In this document: positions 34,374-43,807 of the stretch, one piece after another
How positions within the stretch are numbered: position 1 is the first letter of the stretch
Layout of the letters: every line of letters begins with the position of its first letter
Translations under genes and position numbers: made by a program
Notes under the pieces: model-generated
The model's database searches: none
The model's input: the letters and a program-made list of their open reading frames with translations, nothing else
Told to the model about the DNA's origin: nothing
Source of the DNA: Celeribacter arenosi
GTDB taxonomy: Bacteria; Pseudomonadota; Alphaproteobacteria; Rhodobacterales; Rhodobacteraceae
NCBI RefSeq assembly: GCF_039539485.1
Contig: NZ_BAABDF010000006.1
Coordinates: forward strand, 266,898-330,897
Direction of reading: 5' to 3'
Length of the DNA stretch: 64,000 nt

Positions 34374-35453
34374 TCAGCTAATGCGCAGCGTATTGCCACT
34401 CTCTGTATCGAATAGATGCATCGACGCAGCCGCGGCCCCGACGTGGATTTTCTCGCCCGGCGTGACCTGCGTCTGCCCGGGGCTGTGAATGGTAATCGCG
34501 GTCCCGTCTTCCAATCCGCCATAGAGATAGGAGTCGGTCCCGAGCTGTTCGACACTGCGCACAACCATGGACAGGCTTGCCGACGGGGCAGGTTGCAGAT
34601 CGTTGGGGCGAATGCCCAAGGTCACATTCTGCCCCGGTTTCTGGTCAAACCCGGTGGCGGGCAGCGCAACCTTTTCCCCCGTCGCCAGAACCAACATCGC
34701 CCGGTCCGCGTGATCGACATGCCCTTTGATAAAGTTCATCTTCGGCGACCCGATAAAGCCCGCCACAAAGGTGTTGGTCGGGTTGTTGAACAGCTCCAAT
34801 GGCGTGCCGAATTGTTCAAGCTCGCCACTGCGCAGCACGGCGATCTTGTCGGCCATGGTCATGGCTTCGACCTGATCATGGGTCACGTAGATCATCGTAT
34901 TGCCCAGACGTTTGTGCAGCGCGCCGATCTCGCCGCGCATATCGACCCGCAACTCCGCGTCGAGGTTCGAGAGCGGTTCGTCAAACAGGAACACACGCGG
35001 CTCTCGCACCACCGCCCGCCCGATCGCGACCCGTTGCCTTTGCCCGCCCGACAGGTCCTTGGGGCGGCGATCCAACAGCTCGTTGATCTGCAACATCTTT
35101 GACACCGCATCGACCTTCGCGGCGATGTCCCCTTTGGCCGTGCCCACGTTTTCCAACCCGAACGACAGGTTCTGGCGCACCGTCATATGGGGGTAGAGCG
35201 CGTAGGACTGGAACACCATGGCGAGGCCGCGATCGGCCGCCGCGATGTTGTTCACGATTTCGCCCTCGATCACGATATCGCCCCCCGTGATCGGTTCGAG
35301 CCCCGAAATCATGCGCAGCAATGTCGACTTGCCGCACCCCGAGGGCCCCACGAAAACGCAGAATTCCCCATGGGCGATCTCGAGATCGATCCCCTTTATC
35401 ACCTCGACCGCGCCGTAGGATTTGCGAACGCCTCTCAGCCCTACTCCCGCCAT
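34374..35453 (-). CDS. Carbohydrate ABC transporter ATP-binding protein (MalK/UgpC type), left operon
   Basis: The 359-residue ATPase has Walker A GPSGCGKST, Q-loop FQSYALYPHM, signature LSGGQRQ, Walker B VFLFDEPLSNLDAELR and a C-terminal TOBE/MOI-type regulatory domain. It drives the MalFG-type permeases encoded upstream. It is strongly similar to the ATPase of the right operon (48310-49401). The substrate is not readable. Confidence 0.93.
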   Translation of the reverse strand: MAGVGLRGVRKSYGAVEVIKGIDLEIAHGEFCVFVGPSGCGKSTLLRMISGLEPITGGDIVIEGEIVNNIAAADRGLAMVFQSYALYPHMTVRQNLSFGLENVGTAKGDIAAKVDAVSKMLQINELLDRRPKDLSGGQRQRVAIGRAVVREPRVFLFDEPLSNLDAELRVDMRGEIGALHKRLGNTMIYVTHDQVEAMTMADKIAVLRSGELEQFGTPLELFNNPTNTFVAGFIGSPKMNFIKGHVDHADRAMLVLATGEKVALPATGFDQKPGQNVTLGIRPNDLQPAPSASLSMVVRSVEQLGTDSYLYGGLEDGTAITIHSPGQTQVTPGEKIHVGAAAASMHLFDTESGNTLRIS

Positions 35454-35477
35454 GCTGGCATCTCCTTTTTCTTCATT

Positions 35478-36533
35478 TTATTTGCCCCCGGTGGACGCAA
35501 TTCCAGTCGCGATGTATTTCTGCAGAAAGAAGAACACGCAGGCGATCGGCAGCAACGTCAGCACCGTCATCGCGAGCAGGTTGCTCCATTTCGTCGTCAT
35601 CTCGCCCTGGAAAGAGTTCAGCGCGAGCTGCAGCGTAAAGTTTTCATTTTCCGACAAGACGATCAGCGGCCACAGGAAGTCGTTCCACCGCCAGATCACC
35701 GACAGGATCGCCAGAACCGCAATCGCAGGCACCGACAGGGGCAGGATGATGCGCCAGAAAATCTTCCACTCGGACGCCTTGTCCATGCGGGCCGCATCGA
35801 GGATCTCGTCAGGGATCGTGAGCATGTATTGACGCAGCAGGAAGACCCCCGTGGGCGTCGCCGCCGCCGGAATGATCACACCCCATAGCGAATTCAGCAT
35901 GCCCAATTCCTTGGTCACAATGAACAGCGGCACGAGCACAACTGTCTGGGGCACCATCAACGACCCGACGACAATCATCAGCATCACATTGCGCCCGCGG
36001 AACTGGTATTTCGACAACCCGAAGGCCGCCATCGAATTGACCATCAACGTGATCGCCGTGGCGACAACAGTGATAAAGGTCGAGTTCCAGAAGAATTTCA
36101 GAAACGAGAACTTTTCGAACAATTCCGTATAATTCTCGGTGGCCAGCCCGACACTCTCGATCGCTTCACGATCCGCGATATCGACCTTTAAACGGACGTC
36201 CGGCTCGTTGGGGTCAACCATCTGCGCCACAAGTCCGACACGCCGGATCTGGGCCAACCGGCGCCCCTCGAATTCGCCCGCCACGATGTCGTAGAGCGCA
36301 AGGGGCGTATCATAGCCCTCCACCTCGATTGTCTCCTGCGTATAGGGCAGAAAACGCGGCGGAAACCGTTGGATTTCGGCCTCATCCTTGAACGAGGACA
36401 TCAGCAGCCACAGCACCGGTCCGAAAATGACCAGAACCCCCATCAACAGATATCCGTAGGACACCCAATCGGTCCAATCCATCCGGCCGTTCTTACCGCG
36501 GGTGGCTGTGAGAAATGAGGCAATCTTACCCAT
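35478..36533 (-). CDS. Carbohydrate ABC permease, MalG type, with extended periplasmic loop
   Basis: The 351-residue inner-membrane permease has the MalG-type EAA loop EILDAARMDKASEWKIFWRIILPL (in part). It is about 55-75 residues longer than usual. The extra sequence is a polar loop between the first two membrane helices (about residues 45-120, including TIEVEGYDTPLALYD), which probably lies in the periplasm. It overlaps the upstream permease gene by eight bases. Confidence 0.9.
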   Translation of the reverse strand: MGKIASFLTATRGKNGRMDWTDWVSYGYLLMGVLVIFGPVLWLLMSSFKDEAEIQRFPPRFLPYTQETIEVEGYDTPLALYDIVAGEFEGRRLAQIRRVGLVAQMVDPNEPDVRLKVDIADREAIESVGLATENYTELFEKFSFLKFFWNSTFITVVATAITLMVNSMAAFGLSKYQFRGRNVMLMIVVGSLMVPQTVVLVPLFIVTKELGMLNSLWGVIIPAAATPTGVFLLRQYMLTIPDEILDAARMDKASEWKIFWRIILPLSVPAIAVLAILSVIWRWNDFLWPLIVLSENENFTLQLALNSFQGEMTTKWSNLLAMTVLTLLPIACVFFFLQKYIATGIASTGGK

Positions 36534-37491
36534 CGATGTTCCTCCGGTTAGCCCAGAACTGGGCGGCAGTCAGGACAACCAGGACCACTGCAAGAATGAT
36601 GGATGCGGCAGCGGCCAGACCAAAGAGCCTCGGCGAACCGGCAAAACCCGTCTCGTAGATGTATTGAATGATAAGCGTCGTCGCAGACCCCGGACCCCCG
36701 CCGGTAAAGGCATAGACCTCGTCAAAGGTTTGCACCCCCTTGATCAGCGCCAGCACCAGCACCACGAGCATCGTGGGCGCAAGAAGGGGCAGGGTGATGC
36801 GCCGGAACGTGCGCCACGCGGAGGCGCGATCCATCAAAGCCGCCTCATACACATCGCGCGGGATCGCCTGTAGCCCGGCGAGCAGGATCAGGGTGTAAAA
36901 CCCCATATGCGCCCAGACCGACAGGAACACCGACCACGCAAAGGCCCAACTGGATTCCAGCATCCAGTTCACCCCTTCAAACCCCAACCCGATAAGCCAT
37001 GCATTCAACAGCCCGTTGCGAAGAAGGATCCATTTCCAGATCAGCGCCACAACCACAGGCGACAGCATGACGGGAAAGAAAAACACGCTGCGAAAGAACC
37101 CTCGCGCGCGAATGTCGCGGTTCAAAACAATCGCCGTGAGCAGCGAAAACCCGACCATAAAGCCAACCTGTAGCGCCACAAACCACGTCGTATTGAACAG
37201 CGCGCGCCAGAAGATATCGCGCTCGCATGTATTGGGATCCAGATAGTCGCGACACCGCGACAGGCTCTCGAAATTGGCCGCCCCCGCATAGGGGCGATCC
37301 CCCAGCATGATCTGGTCACCCGAGGTGAAGGCGTAGAGAAAATTGAGGAAAATCGGCACAAAGGCGAATGTAAAAAAGAGCAGAACATTTGGCATCAAAA
37401 AGAGCCATACGACGCGCATCCCGAAATGCTTCTGTACGAAAGCAAATGGAATTTCCACGATCTGCATGAGGGGTGATATGATCCGAAGCAT
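36526..37491 (-). CDS. Carbohydrate ABC permease, MalF type
   Basis: The 321-residue six-helix permease has the EAA loop AIPRDVYEAALMDRASAWRTFRRITLPLL (described in part) for contact with the ATPase. It is preceded by an intergenic hairpin after the binding-protein gene and partners with the longer MalG-type permease. A loop rich in Cys (SLSRCRDYLDPNTCER) is between early helices and could form a disulfide. Confidence 0.9.
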   Translation of the reverse strand: MLRIISPLMQIVEIPFAFVQKHFGMRVVWLFLMPNVLLFFTFAFVPIFLNFLYAFTSGDQIMLGDRPYAGAANFESLSRCRDYLDPNTCERDIFWRALFNTTWFVALQVGFMVGFSLLTAIVLNRDIRARGFFRSVFFFPVMLSPVVVALIWKWILLRNGLLNAWLIGLGFEGVNWMLESSWAFAWSVFLSVWAHMGFYTLILLAGLQAIPRDVYEAALMDRASAWRTFRRITLPLLAPTMLVVLVLALIKGVQTFDEVYAFTGGGPGSATTLIIQYIYETGFAGSPRLFGLAAAASIILAVVLVVLTAAQFWANRRNIDG

Positions 37492-37523
37492 CTATGCTAC
37501 CTGCGCGAAGTCGTTGATTTGGT

Positions 37524-37551
37524 CTGCATAGCCCACGCTCGGGCTATGCAG
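37524..37551 (-). promoter_or_regulatory. Hairpin between binding-protein and permease genes
   Basis: CTGCATAGCCC (37524-37534) pairs perfectly with GGGCTATGCAG (37541-37551), an 11-bp stem with a six-base loop and no T-run. This should stabilise the upstream message or attenuate the permease. Confidence 0.65.
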
Positions 37552-37571
37552 TTTGGTTTGAACGGGCGGGC

Positions 37572-38837
37572 CTAGTTGGATTCAGCCAACGCCGCCGCAA
37601 GGTCCTCGGACATCCGGTCCATTGCTTCATCAACGCTCAACTCACCGACAACGGCCTGCGTGACACGCTGCACCGTGATGTTGAACATCGCGCGGTTGTT
37701 GGGGTTGCCCTGATAGGCAAAGGCAATCGGTTCAAGCTTGCTCACCTGCGCCGCCCAGCCATTCAAAGCCGCCGCCGCGAGAGGTGTCGCACCCTCATAG
37801 TTCACACCCTTGGCCGCAACGGCCGCATGGGTGGGGATGGTGCGCGCACTCGCCGAATACTCGGCGTAGCTTTCCTCGGACGCGAGCAGGTCGATCAGCT
37901 CAGCCACGATTTCGGGGTGGTCGGTCTGTTCGAACCCGACGATCCCTGCGCCACCGGGCATGCCTGTGCACCCGCCAGCCCCACAAGGGGATCCGACAAC
38001 TTCCCAGTCAAACAGATCGCCGATCTGCTGCTCAAAGTTGGCCACCTGCCAGCTTCCGGCAAAGTAGTAGACCAGATCGCCGTTGATGAACTCTTTGGAG
38101 CCATCCTGATAGGCCGTCCCGCCTTTGCCGCCCCAGACATCCTTGGCCATCGTGCCGTCGTTGTTCCATTCGACGAACTTCTCGACAAAACCCTTAAAGC
38201 CCTCGTCCACGAGGATCGGCTCGCCGTCCTCGTCAAAGATCTTGGCCCCATAGGCAATCGCGGGGCCCGCAATCCGGTGACCCGAACGGTCCATCGCCAT
38301 AGGGAAGGGGGTTCCGGTCTTCTCGGCCACTTCACGTGACACCGCAGCCCATGTGTCCCAATCGGCATCCGGCGATGGCACCGCAACGCCGGCCTGATCA
38401 AACAGGGTGCGGTTGATATAGGCGCCCGTAATCGTCAGGCCGGTGTGAAGACCGTAAATACCGTCATCATCATCGCCCACACGATACCAGTCGAGCGTGC
38501 CGCCGTATGAATCTTCCCAATACTTGCGGTCCACATAGGGCGCGAGATCGAGGTAGTAGGGATTGAGCCCCCCGAGGTCCGTCACAAACGCCAGATCGGG
38601 CCCCGTGTCACCTGCCAACTGGATCGGCAGCGTATCGAGCAACCCCTGATACGGCACCTTGTCGAGAATGACATCAACGCCGGGATTGGCGGCCTCGTAG
38701 CGTTCGAAAATTCGCATGGCGACTTCGCATTCAACGCCATCACCACTACACATAAACCGGATTTCTTGCGCCGTCGCGGACCCTGCGGCCAGCGCAAGCG
38801 TCACTCCAGCAAGAGCTGTTGTTAGGTTAAGTTTCAT
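37572..38837 (-). CDS. Carbohydrate ABC transporter binding protein (family 1), left operon
   Basis: The 421-residue periplasmic protein starts with a Sec signal peptide (KLNLTTALAGVTLALAAGSATAQ) and has the family-1 solute-binding fold: FERYEAANPGVDVILDKVPY and GAGIVGF. Tryptophan/tyrosine-rich patches suggest sugar stacking. A pair CGAGGC near residue 290 may form a disulfide. First gene of the transporter portion of the operon. Substrate unknown; the uronate theme is from uxuA. Confidence 0.9.
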   Translation of the reverse strand: MKLNLTTALAGVTLALAAGSATAQEIRFMCSGDGVECEVAMRIFERYEAANPGVDVILDKVPYQGLLDTLPIQLAGDTGPDLAFVTDLGGLNPYYLDLAPYVDRKYWEDSYGGTLDWYRVGDDDDGIYGLHTGLTITGAYINRTLFDQAGVAVPSPDADWDTWAAVSREVAEKTGTPFPMAMDRSGHRIAGPAIAYGAKIFDEDGEPILVDEGFKGFVEKFVEWNNDGTMAKDVWGGKGGTAYQDGSKEFINGDLVYYFAGSWQVANFEQQIGDLFDWEVVGSPCGAGGCTGMPGGAGIVGFEQTDHPEIVAELIDLLASEESYAEYSASARTIPTHAAVAAKGVNYEGATPLAAAALNGWAAQVSKLEPIAFAYQGNPNNRAMFNITVQRVTQAVVGELSVDEAMDRMSEDLAAALAESN

Positions 38838-38877
38838 TTGGGTCTCCTCCCCATTTCAGTTCAGGTCGGTCGCGTGA

Positions 38878-39936
38878 TTATGCGGGCGACCACCCGCCGT
38901 AGAGTGCGTCCTCCTTCCCGATTGGAAGTTGCACAATCCTGCCCTCCCAAGCAGACGAATAGATGGCCGTGACCAACTCGATAGAGCGGCGACCATCCTC
39001 GAAGGTAACCTCGTTACCCCCGTTCCCGCCCAAGGCATCCGCGATGGCATCCAGAAACCCTGTAAACCACCCGTGCGGGGCCTCGACCTGTGACAAAACC
39101 CGATCAATGTCGGCCTGCTGTGTTGTTCCGCGCGCGGTAAAGGTCCACGTCCCGTCAGCGGGCGCATAGGGGTTGGACCCGCTCTCGGCGGTCAGCCCCT
39201 CGAAACAGAACTTCAACCGCGACGTATCGGGGGCCGCGCCCAGCGTGACCGAACTCGACGCCAAGGCCCCGTTCTCCATGCGCAATGACACCGTCGCACA
39301 GTCCTCGACCTCGATGTCGTTCACGCGCGTGTCGGTAAAGGCCGCCACTTGGGCCACCGGACCAAAAACATTGCACAGGATGTCATGGGAATGGATGGCA
39401 TGGCCCAAAAGCGCCCCACCGGATTCCCCCGCCCATGTCCCGCGCCATGCGACGTCGTAATATTCCTTTTCGCGGTTCCAATGGGTCTCGGCACTCGCCA
39501 CGAGCGCTTTTCCCGCCAGACCCGCATCCCGCAGCGCCTTCAATTGCGCAAATGCCAATCCGAACCGGTACTGGAAGACCGGAAAAATCTGCCCCCCCGT
39601 TCGCTCGACCGCGTCCTGCATCTGCGCCACCTCGGCGAGCGACCGCCCCAACGGCTTTTCACAAATGACGTTCTTGCCCGCCTCCAACACGCGGATGGAC
39701 ACAGGCGCATGCAGGTGCGGCGGCAAACAGACATCGACCAGATCGATGTCAGGATTGGACAAAACATCCTCGATGTCGCTGACAACTTGGATATCGTCAT
39801 CGTCCTTTGTTGCCGCCGCCGCCCGGGAGGTATCCAGATCGCAAAGTAGACGCACCGAGTACCGGTCTGGGAGGGCCCGATACCCTGTGAGGTGCTGTAT
39901 GCCGATACCTGCGCCGATGATTGCAACGTTGATCAT
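38878..39936 (-). CDS. Gfo/Idh/MocA oxidoreductase (third of left trio)
   Basis: The 352-residue NAD(P)-dependent sugar oxidoreductase has the Rossmann start IGAGIGIQHL, the conserved CEKPLGRS lysine motif and GHAIHSHDI with the candidate catalytic His. It is clearly paralogous to 51755-52819 (shared VFQYRFG, ETHWNR, WRGTWAGE, TRVNDIEVEDCA), roughly half or more of positions identical by eye. Starts overlapping the preceding oxidoreductase stop. Substrate is unknown. Confidence 0.9.
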   Translation of the reverse strand: MINVAIIGAGIGIQHLTGYRALPDRYSVRLLCDLDTSRAAAATKDDDDIQVVSDIEDVLSNPDIDLVDVCLPPHLHAPVSIRVLEAGKNVICEKPLGRSLAEVAQMQDAVERTGGQIFPVFQYRFGLAFAQLKALRDAGLAGKALVASAETHWNREKEYYDVAWRGTWAGESGGALLGHAIHSHDILCNVFGPVAQVAAFTDTRVNDIEVEDCATVSLRMENGALASSSVTLGAAPDTSRLKFCFEGLTAESGSNPYAPADGTWTFTARGTTQQADIDRVLSQVEAPHGWFTGFLDAIADALGGNGGNEVTFEDGRRSIELVTAIYSSAWEGRIVQLPIGKEDALYGGWSPA

Positions 39937-40949
39937 AGCGACGCCCCTTCCGCGATAAGCTGCGCCTTGAGGGCGAGTTCACAGACCTTGAACGCATGGG
40001 CCTGGGTCATTGCGGTTTCGGTTCTGTTGCGAATGTCATGGGTGAGGCGCGCAAAATAGGGCATGCCCGCGTCAGAGGCGTCGATCTTCTCGCAGCGCGC
40101 GCCATTCACGAGGATCAGGTGATCGGTGCCCTCGGCGCCCCCCACATCCACATATTTGCGCAACTCGATGTAGCCTTCGGTGCCCAAAATCGTCAGACGA
40201 CCATCACCCCAGGTGGGCAAGGCATCCGGCGTGAACCAATCGAGCCGGATATACCCGTGCCCATTGGCACTGCGCAGCGCCACCTCGCCAAAGTCATTGA
40301 GACCCGGATCGCTCTGGTTGGCGAAATTTCCCACATTCGCCATGGTGATTTCGGCATCATCAGAGCCCGTGAAATACAGGAACTGGTCAATCTGGTGACT
40401 GCCGATGTCGGTCAGGATACCGCCATAGGACTCGCGCTCGAAAAACCAGTCGGGACGCGACGGGCGGTTCAACCGGTGCGGGCCCAGACCGATGGTCTGA
40501 ATAACCTTCCCGATCGCCCCTTCGGCGACGAGTTCGGCCGCCTTGGTCACCGCGGGCACCTCGAAACGCTCGGAAAAATCGATGCTCCAAATGCGGTTGG
40601 TGCGCGCCACACAGGCCTTGATATCGTCTAGCTGCGCCAACGTCGTGCAGCCGGGCTTGTCGCTCATCACATCCTTGCCCGCATCCATCGCCTTGATCGC
40701 CCATCCCGCACGCTCGCGCGGAATGCCCGACAACATGATCAAATCAATGCTGGGGTCGTTCAAAAGCGCCTCTGCGGTTTTCACGCGCGGCGCATCGGGG
40801 AAACGCTTGATAAACCCCTCCGTCGGCTCCGGCTCACCTTCGGTAAACCAGCCGACAAATTCGGCACCTTCGTCCATCATGTTCTGGGCCATGCCAAAGA
40901 TGTGGCGATGGTCAATTCCGATGGCTGCGAATTTCAGCGGACGCGTCAT
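39933..40949 (-). CDS. Gfo/Idh/MocA oxidoreductase (second of left trio)
   Basis: The 338-residue protein lacks the usual GxGxxG text at its start (AAIGIDHRHIFGM) but keeps the DKPGCTT lysine motif and the GSHQIDQFL His. It is a paralogue of 50736-51758 (shared HIFGM, SDKPGCTTL, FSERF, GDGRLTILG, GYIELRKY). The atypical start and lack of a classical dinucleotide loop are shared by both copies, so they form a distinct subgroup. Overlaps its neighbours by four bases. Confidence 0.88.
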   Translation of the reverse strand: MTRPLKFAAIGIDHRHIFGMAQNMMDEGAEFVGWFTEGEPEPTEGFIKRFPDAPRVKTAEALLNDPSIDLIMLSGIPRERAGWAIKAMDAGKDVMSDKPGCTTLAQLDDIKACVARTNRIWSIDFSERFEVPAVTKAAELVAEGAIGKVIQTIGLGPHRLNRPSRPDWFFERESYGGILTDIGSHQIDQFLYFTGSDDAEITMANVGNFANQSDPGLNDFGEVALRSANGHGYIRLDWFTPDALPTWGDGRLTILGTEGYIELRKYVDVGGAEGTDHLILVNGARCEKIDASDAGMPYFARLTHDIRNRTETAMTQAHAFKVCELALKAQLIAEGASL

Positions 40950-41998
40950 GTGTGTAGTTCCTCGATTACGCCGTTCTTTGATGAACGTGTGATTGCTTCG
41001 ATCAACTCGTGCGCGGCCATGGCGTCACGGCCGCTCGCGATAGGGGAGGCCGGGCCGGTGACGACCGCGGCGAAATTTTCAATGATGGTCTGGTGCCACT
41101 CATGGGTGAACGCCATCGGATCGGCGCCCCCGCCCGTGCCGGCCTCATTGCCATGAACGGTCTCGTCGCCCGCGCGGGTGATGACCTTCAACTGACCTGA
41201 TTCCAGATGCAGCGTGGCTTTTTCAAAATGCAAAGTGATCGATTCCGCACTGCCGGGGAAACTCGCCGTGCTGGCCGTCAAAGACCCCACCGCACCATTG
41301 GCAAACTCCAACCCCGCCACCACAAAATCCTCGGATTCCATGTCGTGGAACTTCGTGGTCTTGGCCATCGCGCGCACGGATGTCACCGGACCCGTCAGGC
41401 TCAGCGCGAGATCAATCGTATGGATGGCCTGACTGATCAGCACCCCGCCGCCGTCGCGTTCATAGGTCCCGCGTCCCGGCTCGTCGTAATAGCTCTGATC
41501 GCGCCACCACGGCACGCTGATTTCAGCCAACCCCAACTGCCCGAGGTCTCCCCCGCCCACCATCTCCGCCGCCGCAATAGAGGCCGCGCGCGCACGGTGC
41601 TGAAACACGATCGCGAGCGTCACGCCCGCACCCTCGCATAGCTCCACAATATCGCGGGCCTCCTGCGCATTGCGCCCGATCGGCTTTTCGAGAAGGATAT
41701 GTTTCCCCGCCGCAACGAGAGGCTCGATGATCTCCATGCGCGCATTCGGCGGGGTCACGATGATCACGAAATCCACCTCTGGGTCCGCGGCGACATCGGC
41801 AATGGAGTCGTAGACAATGACCTGCGTCCCCGACGCGGAAGTGGCCTCTTTTGCCAATTCGCCTGCCCGCGCGGATGTGCGTCCGGCGATGCCCTTTAGC
41901 CTTACTTTATCGCGCGCATCGACACATGCCGCCACATGCGTGCGCGCAACCATCCCCGCCCCGATCAGGGCCGCCACAGGCACTTTCTTCGCAGTCAT
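40946..41998 (-). CDS. Gfo/Idh/MocA oxidoreductase (first gene of left operon)
   Basis: The 350-residue protein has the Rossmann motif LIGAGMVARTH, the LEKPIGRN lysine motif and ISQAIHTIDLAL with candidate catalytic His. It opens the left operon, 112 bases from the divergent GntR gene, with two GntR-type palindromes between. No close copy in the right operon (49398-50690 is a different subgroup). Confidence 0.9.
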   Translation of the reverse strand: MTAKKVPVAALIGAGMVARTHVAACVDARDKVRLKGIAGRTSARAGELAKEATSASGTQVIVYDSIADVAADPEVDFVIIVTPPNARMEIIEPLVAAGKHILLEKPIGRNAQEARDIVELCEGAGVTLAIVFQHRARAASIAAAEMVGGGDLGQLGLAEISVPWWRDQSYYDEPGRGTYERDGGGVLISQAIHTIDLALSLTGPVTSVRAMAKTTKFHDMESEDFVVAGLEFANGAVGSLTASTASFPGSAESITLHFEKATLHLESGQLKVITRAGDETVHGNEAGTGGGADPMAFTHEWHQTIIENFAAVVTGPASPIASGRDAMAAHELIEAITRSSKNGVIEELHT

Positions 41999-42028
41999 AT
42001 TCCCCCCGGTTTCGTTGTTGAATCAAGC

Positions 42029-42048
42029 GTTGCATGCCAGTATACAGG
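42029..42048. promoter_or_regulatory. Candidate GntR operator 1
   Basis: GTTGCATGCCAGTATACAGG is a degenerate version of the palindrome at 42058-42077, in the same orientation, 29 bases away. Confidence 0.5.
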
Positions 42049-42057
42049 TTGTCAACA

Positions 42058-42077
42058 ATTGCATGCCGGTATACAAT
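42058..42077. promoter_or_regulatory. Candidate GntR operator 2
   Basis: ATTGCATGCCGGTATACAAT is an imperfect palindrome: 16 of 20 positions match its reverse complement. It lies in the 112-base gap between the divergent GntR gene and the left operon. GntR/FCD proteins of uronate metabolism use TTG..ATAC..CAA-type sites. Confidence 0.6.
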
Positions 42078-42110
42078 TACTGCACATATTCAAACCTGTC
42101 GGGATAAGAC

Positions 42111-42830
42111 ATGGCCAAGAAATCAACCGTCATTAATCTGCCCGCAGAGTACGTCCTGCGCATCGATCCGCACCGGCCCGCCGCCGAACAGATCGCGTCG
42201 TGCCTCAAGGCGGCGATGCTCGAAATGAGCCTCAAACCCGGTCAGATCATCTCCGAATCAGAGGTCGCTAATCTCTACGGCGCCTCGCGCACGCCGGTGC
42301 GCGAAGCCTTCACATGGCTGCGCGATCAGGGCTTTGTCGTCACCTACCCGAACCGCGGCACCTATGTGTCCAAACTGTCGATCCCACAGATAAAAGGCGC
42401 GCAATTCGCCCGCGAATCTCTCGAAGTCGCCATCGCCGAACACCTGTGCGACCACGGTCTGCCCGTTGCCACCGTGGAAGAGGTCGAGGCCAATCTGGAC
42501 CTGCAGGAAAAGCTGACCAAATCGGGCAATGGCGATGCGTTCCACAAACTCGACGACGACTTCCACCTCGCCCTCGCGAGCGCCGTGGGCCATCCGCGCA
42601 TCTGTGACATTGTGCAGAAAGAAAAGGCGATCCTTGACCGGCTGCGCGTGCTCTCGCTCAACAGCATGGACCACATCTCCGTGCTCGTTCACGACCACCG
42701 CGCGATCTTCGAGGCGATCCAATCAGGCAGCAAAAGCAGTGCACGCAAACAGGTGCGCCTGCATCTGCGACGCGTCCTCGATACCCTGTCAGACCTGTTT
42801 GAGACCCACCGCGAATACTTCGACGACTGA
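42111..42830 (+). CDS. GntR-family (FCD) transcriptional regulator
   Basis: The 239-residue protein has the GntR winged helix (LYGASRTPVREAFTWLRDQGFV) and an FCD ligand/metal domain with the spaced histidines of DDDFHLAL, SAVGHPR, VHDHRAIF and VRLHLRR. It diverges from the oxidoreductase operon that ends with uxuA and probably represses it until a uronate-type sugar acid binds, by analogy with UxuR/ExuR. Confidence 0.88.
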   Translation: MAKKSTVINLPAEYVLRIDPHRPAAEQIASCLKAAMLEMSLKPGQIISESEVANLYGASRTPVREAFTWLRDQGFVVTYPNRGTYVSKLSIPQIKGAQFARESLEVAIAEHLCDHGLPVATVEEVEANLDLQEKLTKSGNGDAFHKLDDDFHLALASAVGHPRICDIVQKEKAILDRLRVLSLNSMDHISVLVHDHRAIFEAIQSGSKSSARKQVRLHLRRVLDTLSDLFETHREYFDD

Positions 42831-42844
42831 GGGGGCGGCCCGCC

Positions 42845-43648
42845 TCACACGTCCGGCGTCACATCCGGCGAATAGCCCAGCGATTCCGACGCCTCACTCC
42901 CCAGCGCAATGATCGTCTCGACGATCTCCGGCTTCTTTTCCTCGCTGAACCGGAACAGGGGAAAGGCAATCGACATCGCCGCGATGGGGCGGCCCAGATG
43001 GTCGAAAATCGGCACCGCCATGCAGCGCACACCGGCCTCGCTCTCCTCGATCTCCTCGGCATAACCGCGCTCTCTGGTGGCGGCGAGATCGGCGAGGAAC
43101 ACATCCTTGTCGGTGATGGTGCGCGGCGCGGAGCGCTCGAACGTCATGCGCGACACCCGCTCGGCAATCTCGGCAGGGTCACGCCACGCCAGCAACGCCT
43201 TGCCCAGAGAGGTCGAATGCAACGGGTTGCGCCGCCCCAGAGTCGACTGCATCGAGAGGTTATAGTGGCTGTCGTATTTATGGGTGTAGACGACCTTTTC
43301 GTCGATATTGTCGATCACTCCGAGATTGATGGACTCCCCCGTCTGGCGCGACAGCTTGGCCATCACCCGATCCGCCGCCCAGAGCAAATCGGAACGGTCC
43401 TGAACCGAGCGCGCCCCGAGGCTGAACAGCTTGAGCGTCAGCCCGTATCGTTCCGTATCTTCCTCGCGCTCGACATAGCCAAGTTCGATCATCGTGTTGA
43501 GCAGTCGGTGGGCAGTCGCCTTGGATGTCATCGCACGCGCGGCCAGATCGGCCAGAGACGCACGCCGGTCTTCCACCAGCGATTCGAGTACCGCAAACAC
43601 CTTTAATACCGCAGCCACATTCTCGGTTTTGTGTTGAGAATTAGCCAT
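42845..43648 (-). CDS. IclR-family transcriptional regulator
   Basis: The 267-residue protein shows the IclR winged helix (ASLADLAARAMTSKATAHRLLNTMIELGYV, in part) and effector domain with HSTSLGKALLAWRDP and GVRCMAVPIFDHLG. It diverges from the GH105 gene, ends 14 bases from the GntR stop, and has a 29-base palindrome just ahead of its start, so it likely represses itself and the right operon. KdgR-type pectin regulators are in this family. Confidence 0.88.
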   Translation of the reverse strand: MANSQHKTENVAAVLKVFAVLESLVEDRRASLADLAARAMTSKATAHRLLNTMIELGYVEREEDTERYGLTLKLFSLGARSVQDRSDLLWAADRVMAKLSRQTGESINLGVIDNIDEKVVYTHKYDSHYNLSMQSTLGRRNPLHSTSLGKALLAWRDPAEIAERVSRMTFERSAPRTITDKDVFLADLAATRERGYAEEIEESEAGVRCMAVPIFDHLGRPIAAMSIAFPLFRFSEEKKPEIVETIIALGSEASESLGYSPDVTPDV

Positions 43649-43659
43649 TTAGGGACCTC

Positions 43660-43688
43660 ATTTTTCCAAAACGACGTTTCGGAAAAAT
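43660..43688. promoter_or_regulatory. 29-bp palindrome, candidate IclR operator
   Basis: ATTTTTCC…GGAAAAAT arms enclose AAAACGACGTTTC; 13 of 14 pairs match around a central A. It is 12 bases upstream of the IclR start, where binding would block its transcription. Confidence 0.75.
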
Positions 43689-43807
43689 TTGCACCGATCA
43701 GCCGATTTTTCCGACATTACAGGTAACCCTTTGAATTAACAACCTAAATAAACTAACATACTAGCGTAGAAATATGTTGCGCGACGCGCCGTTTTAGAGT
43801 CACACTA

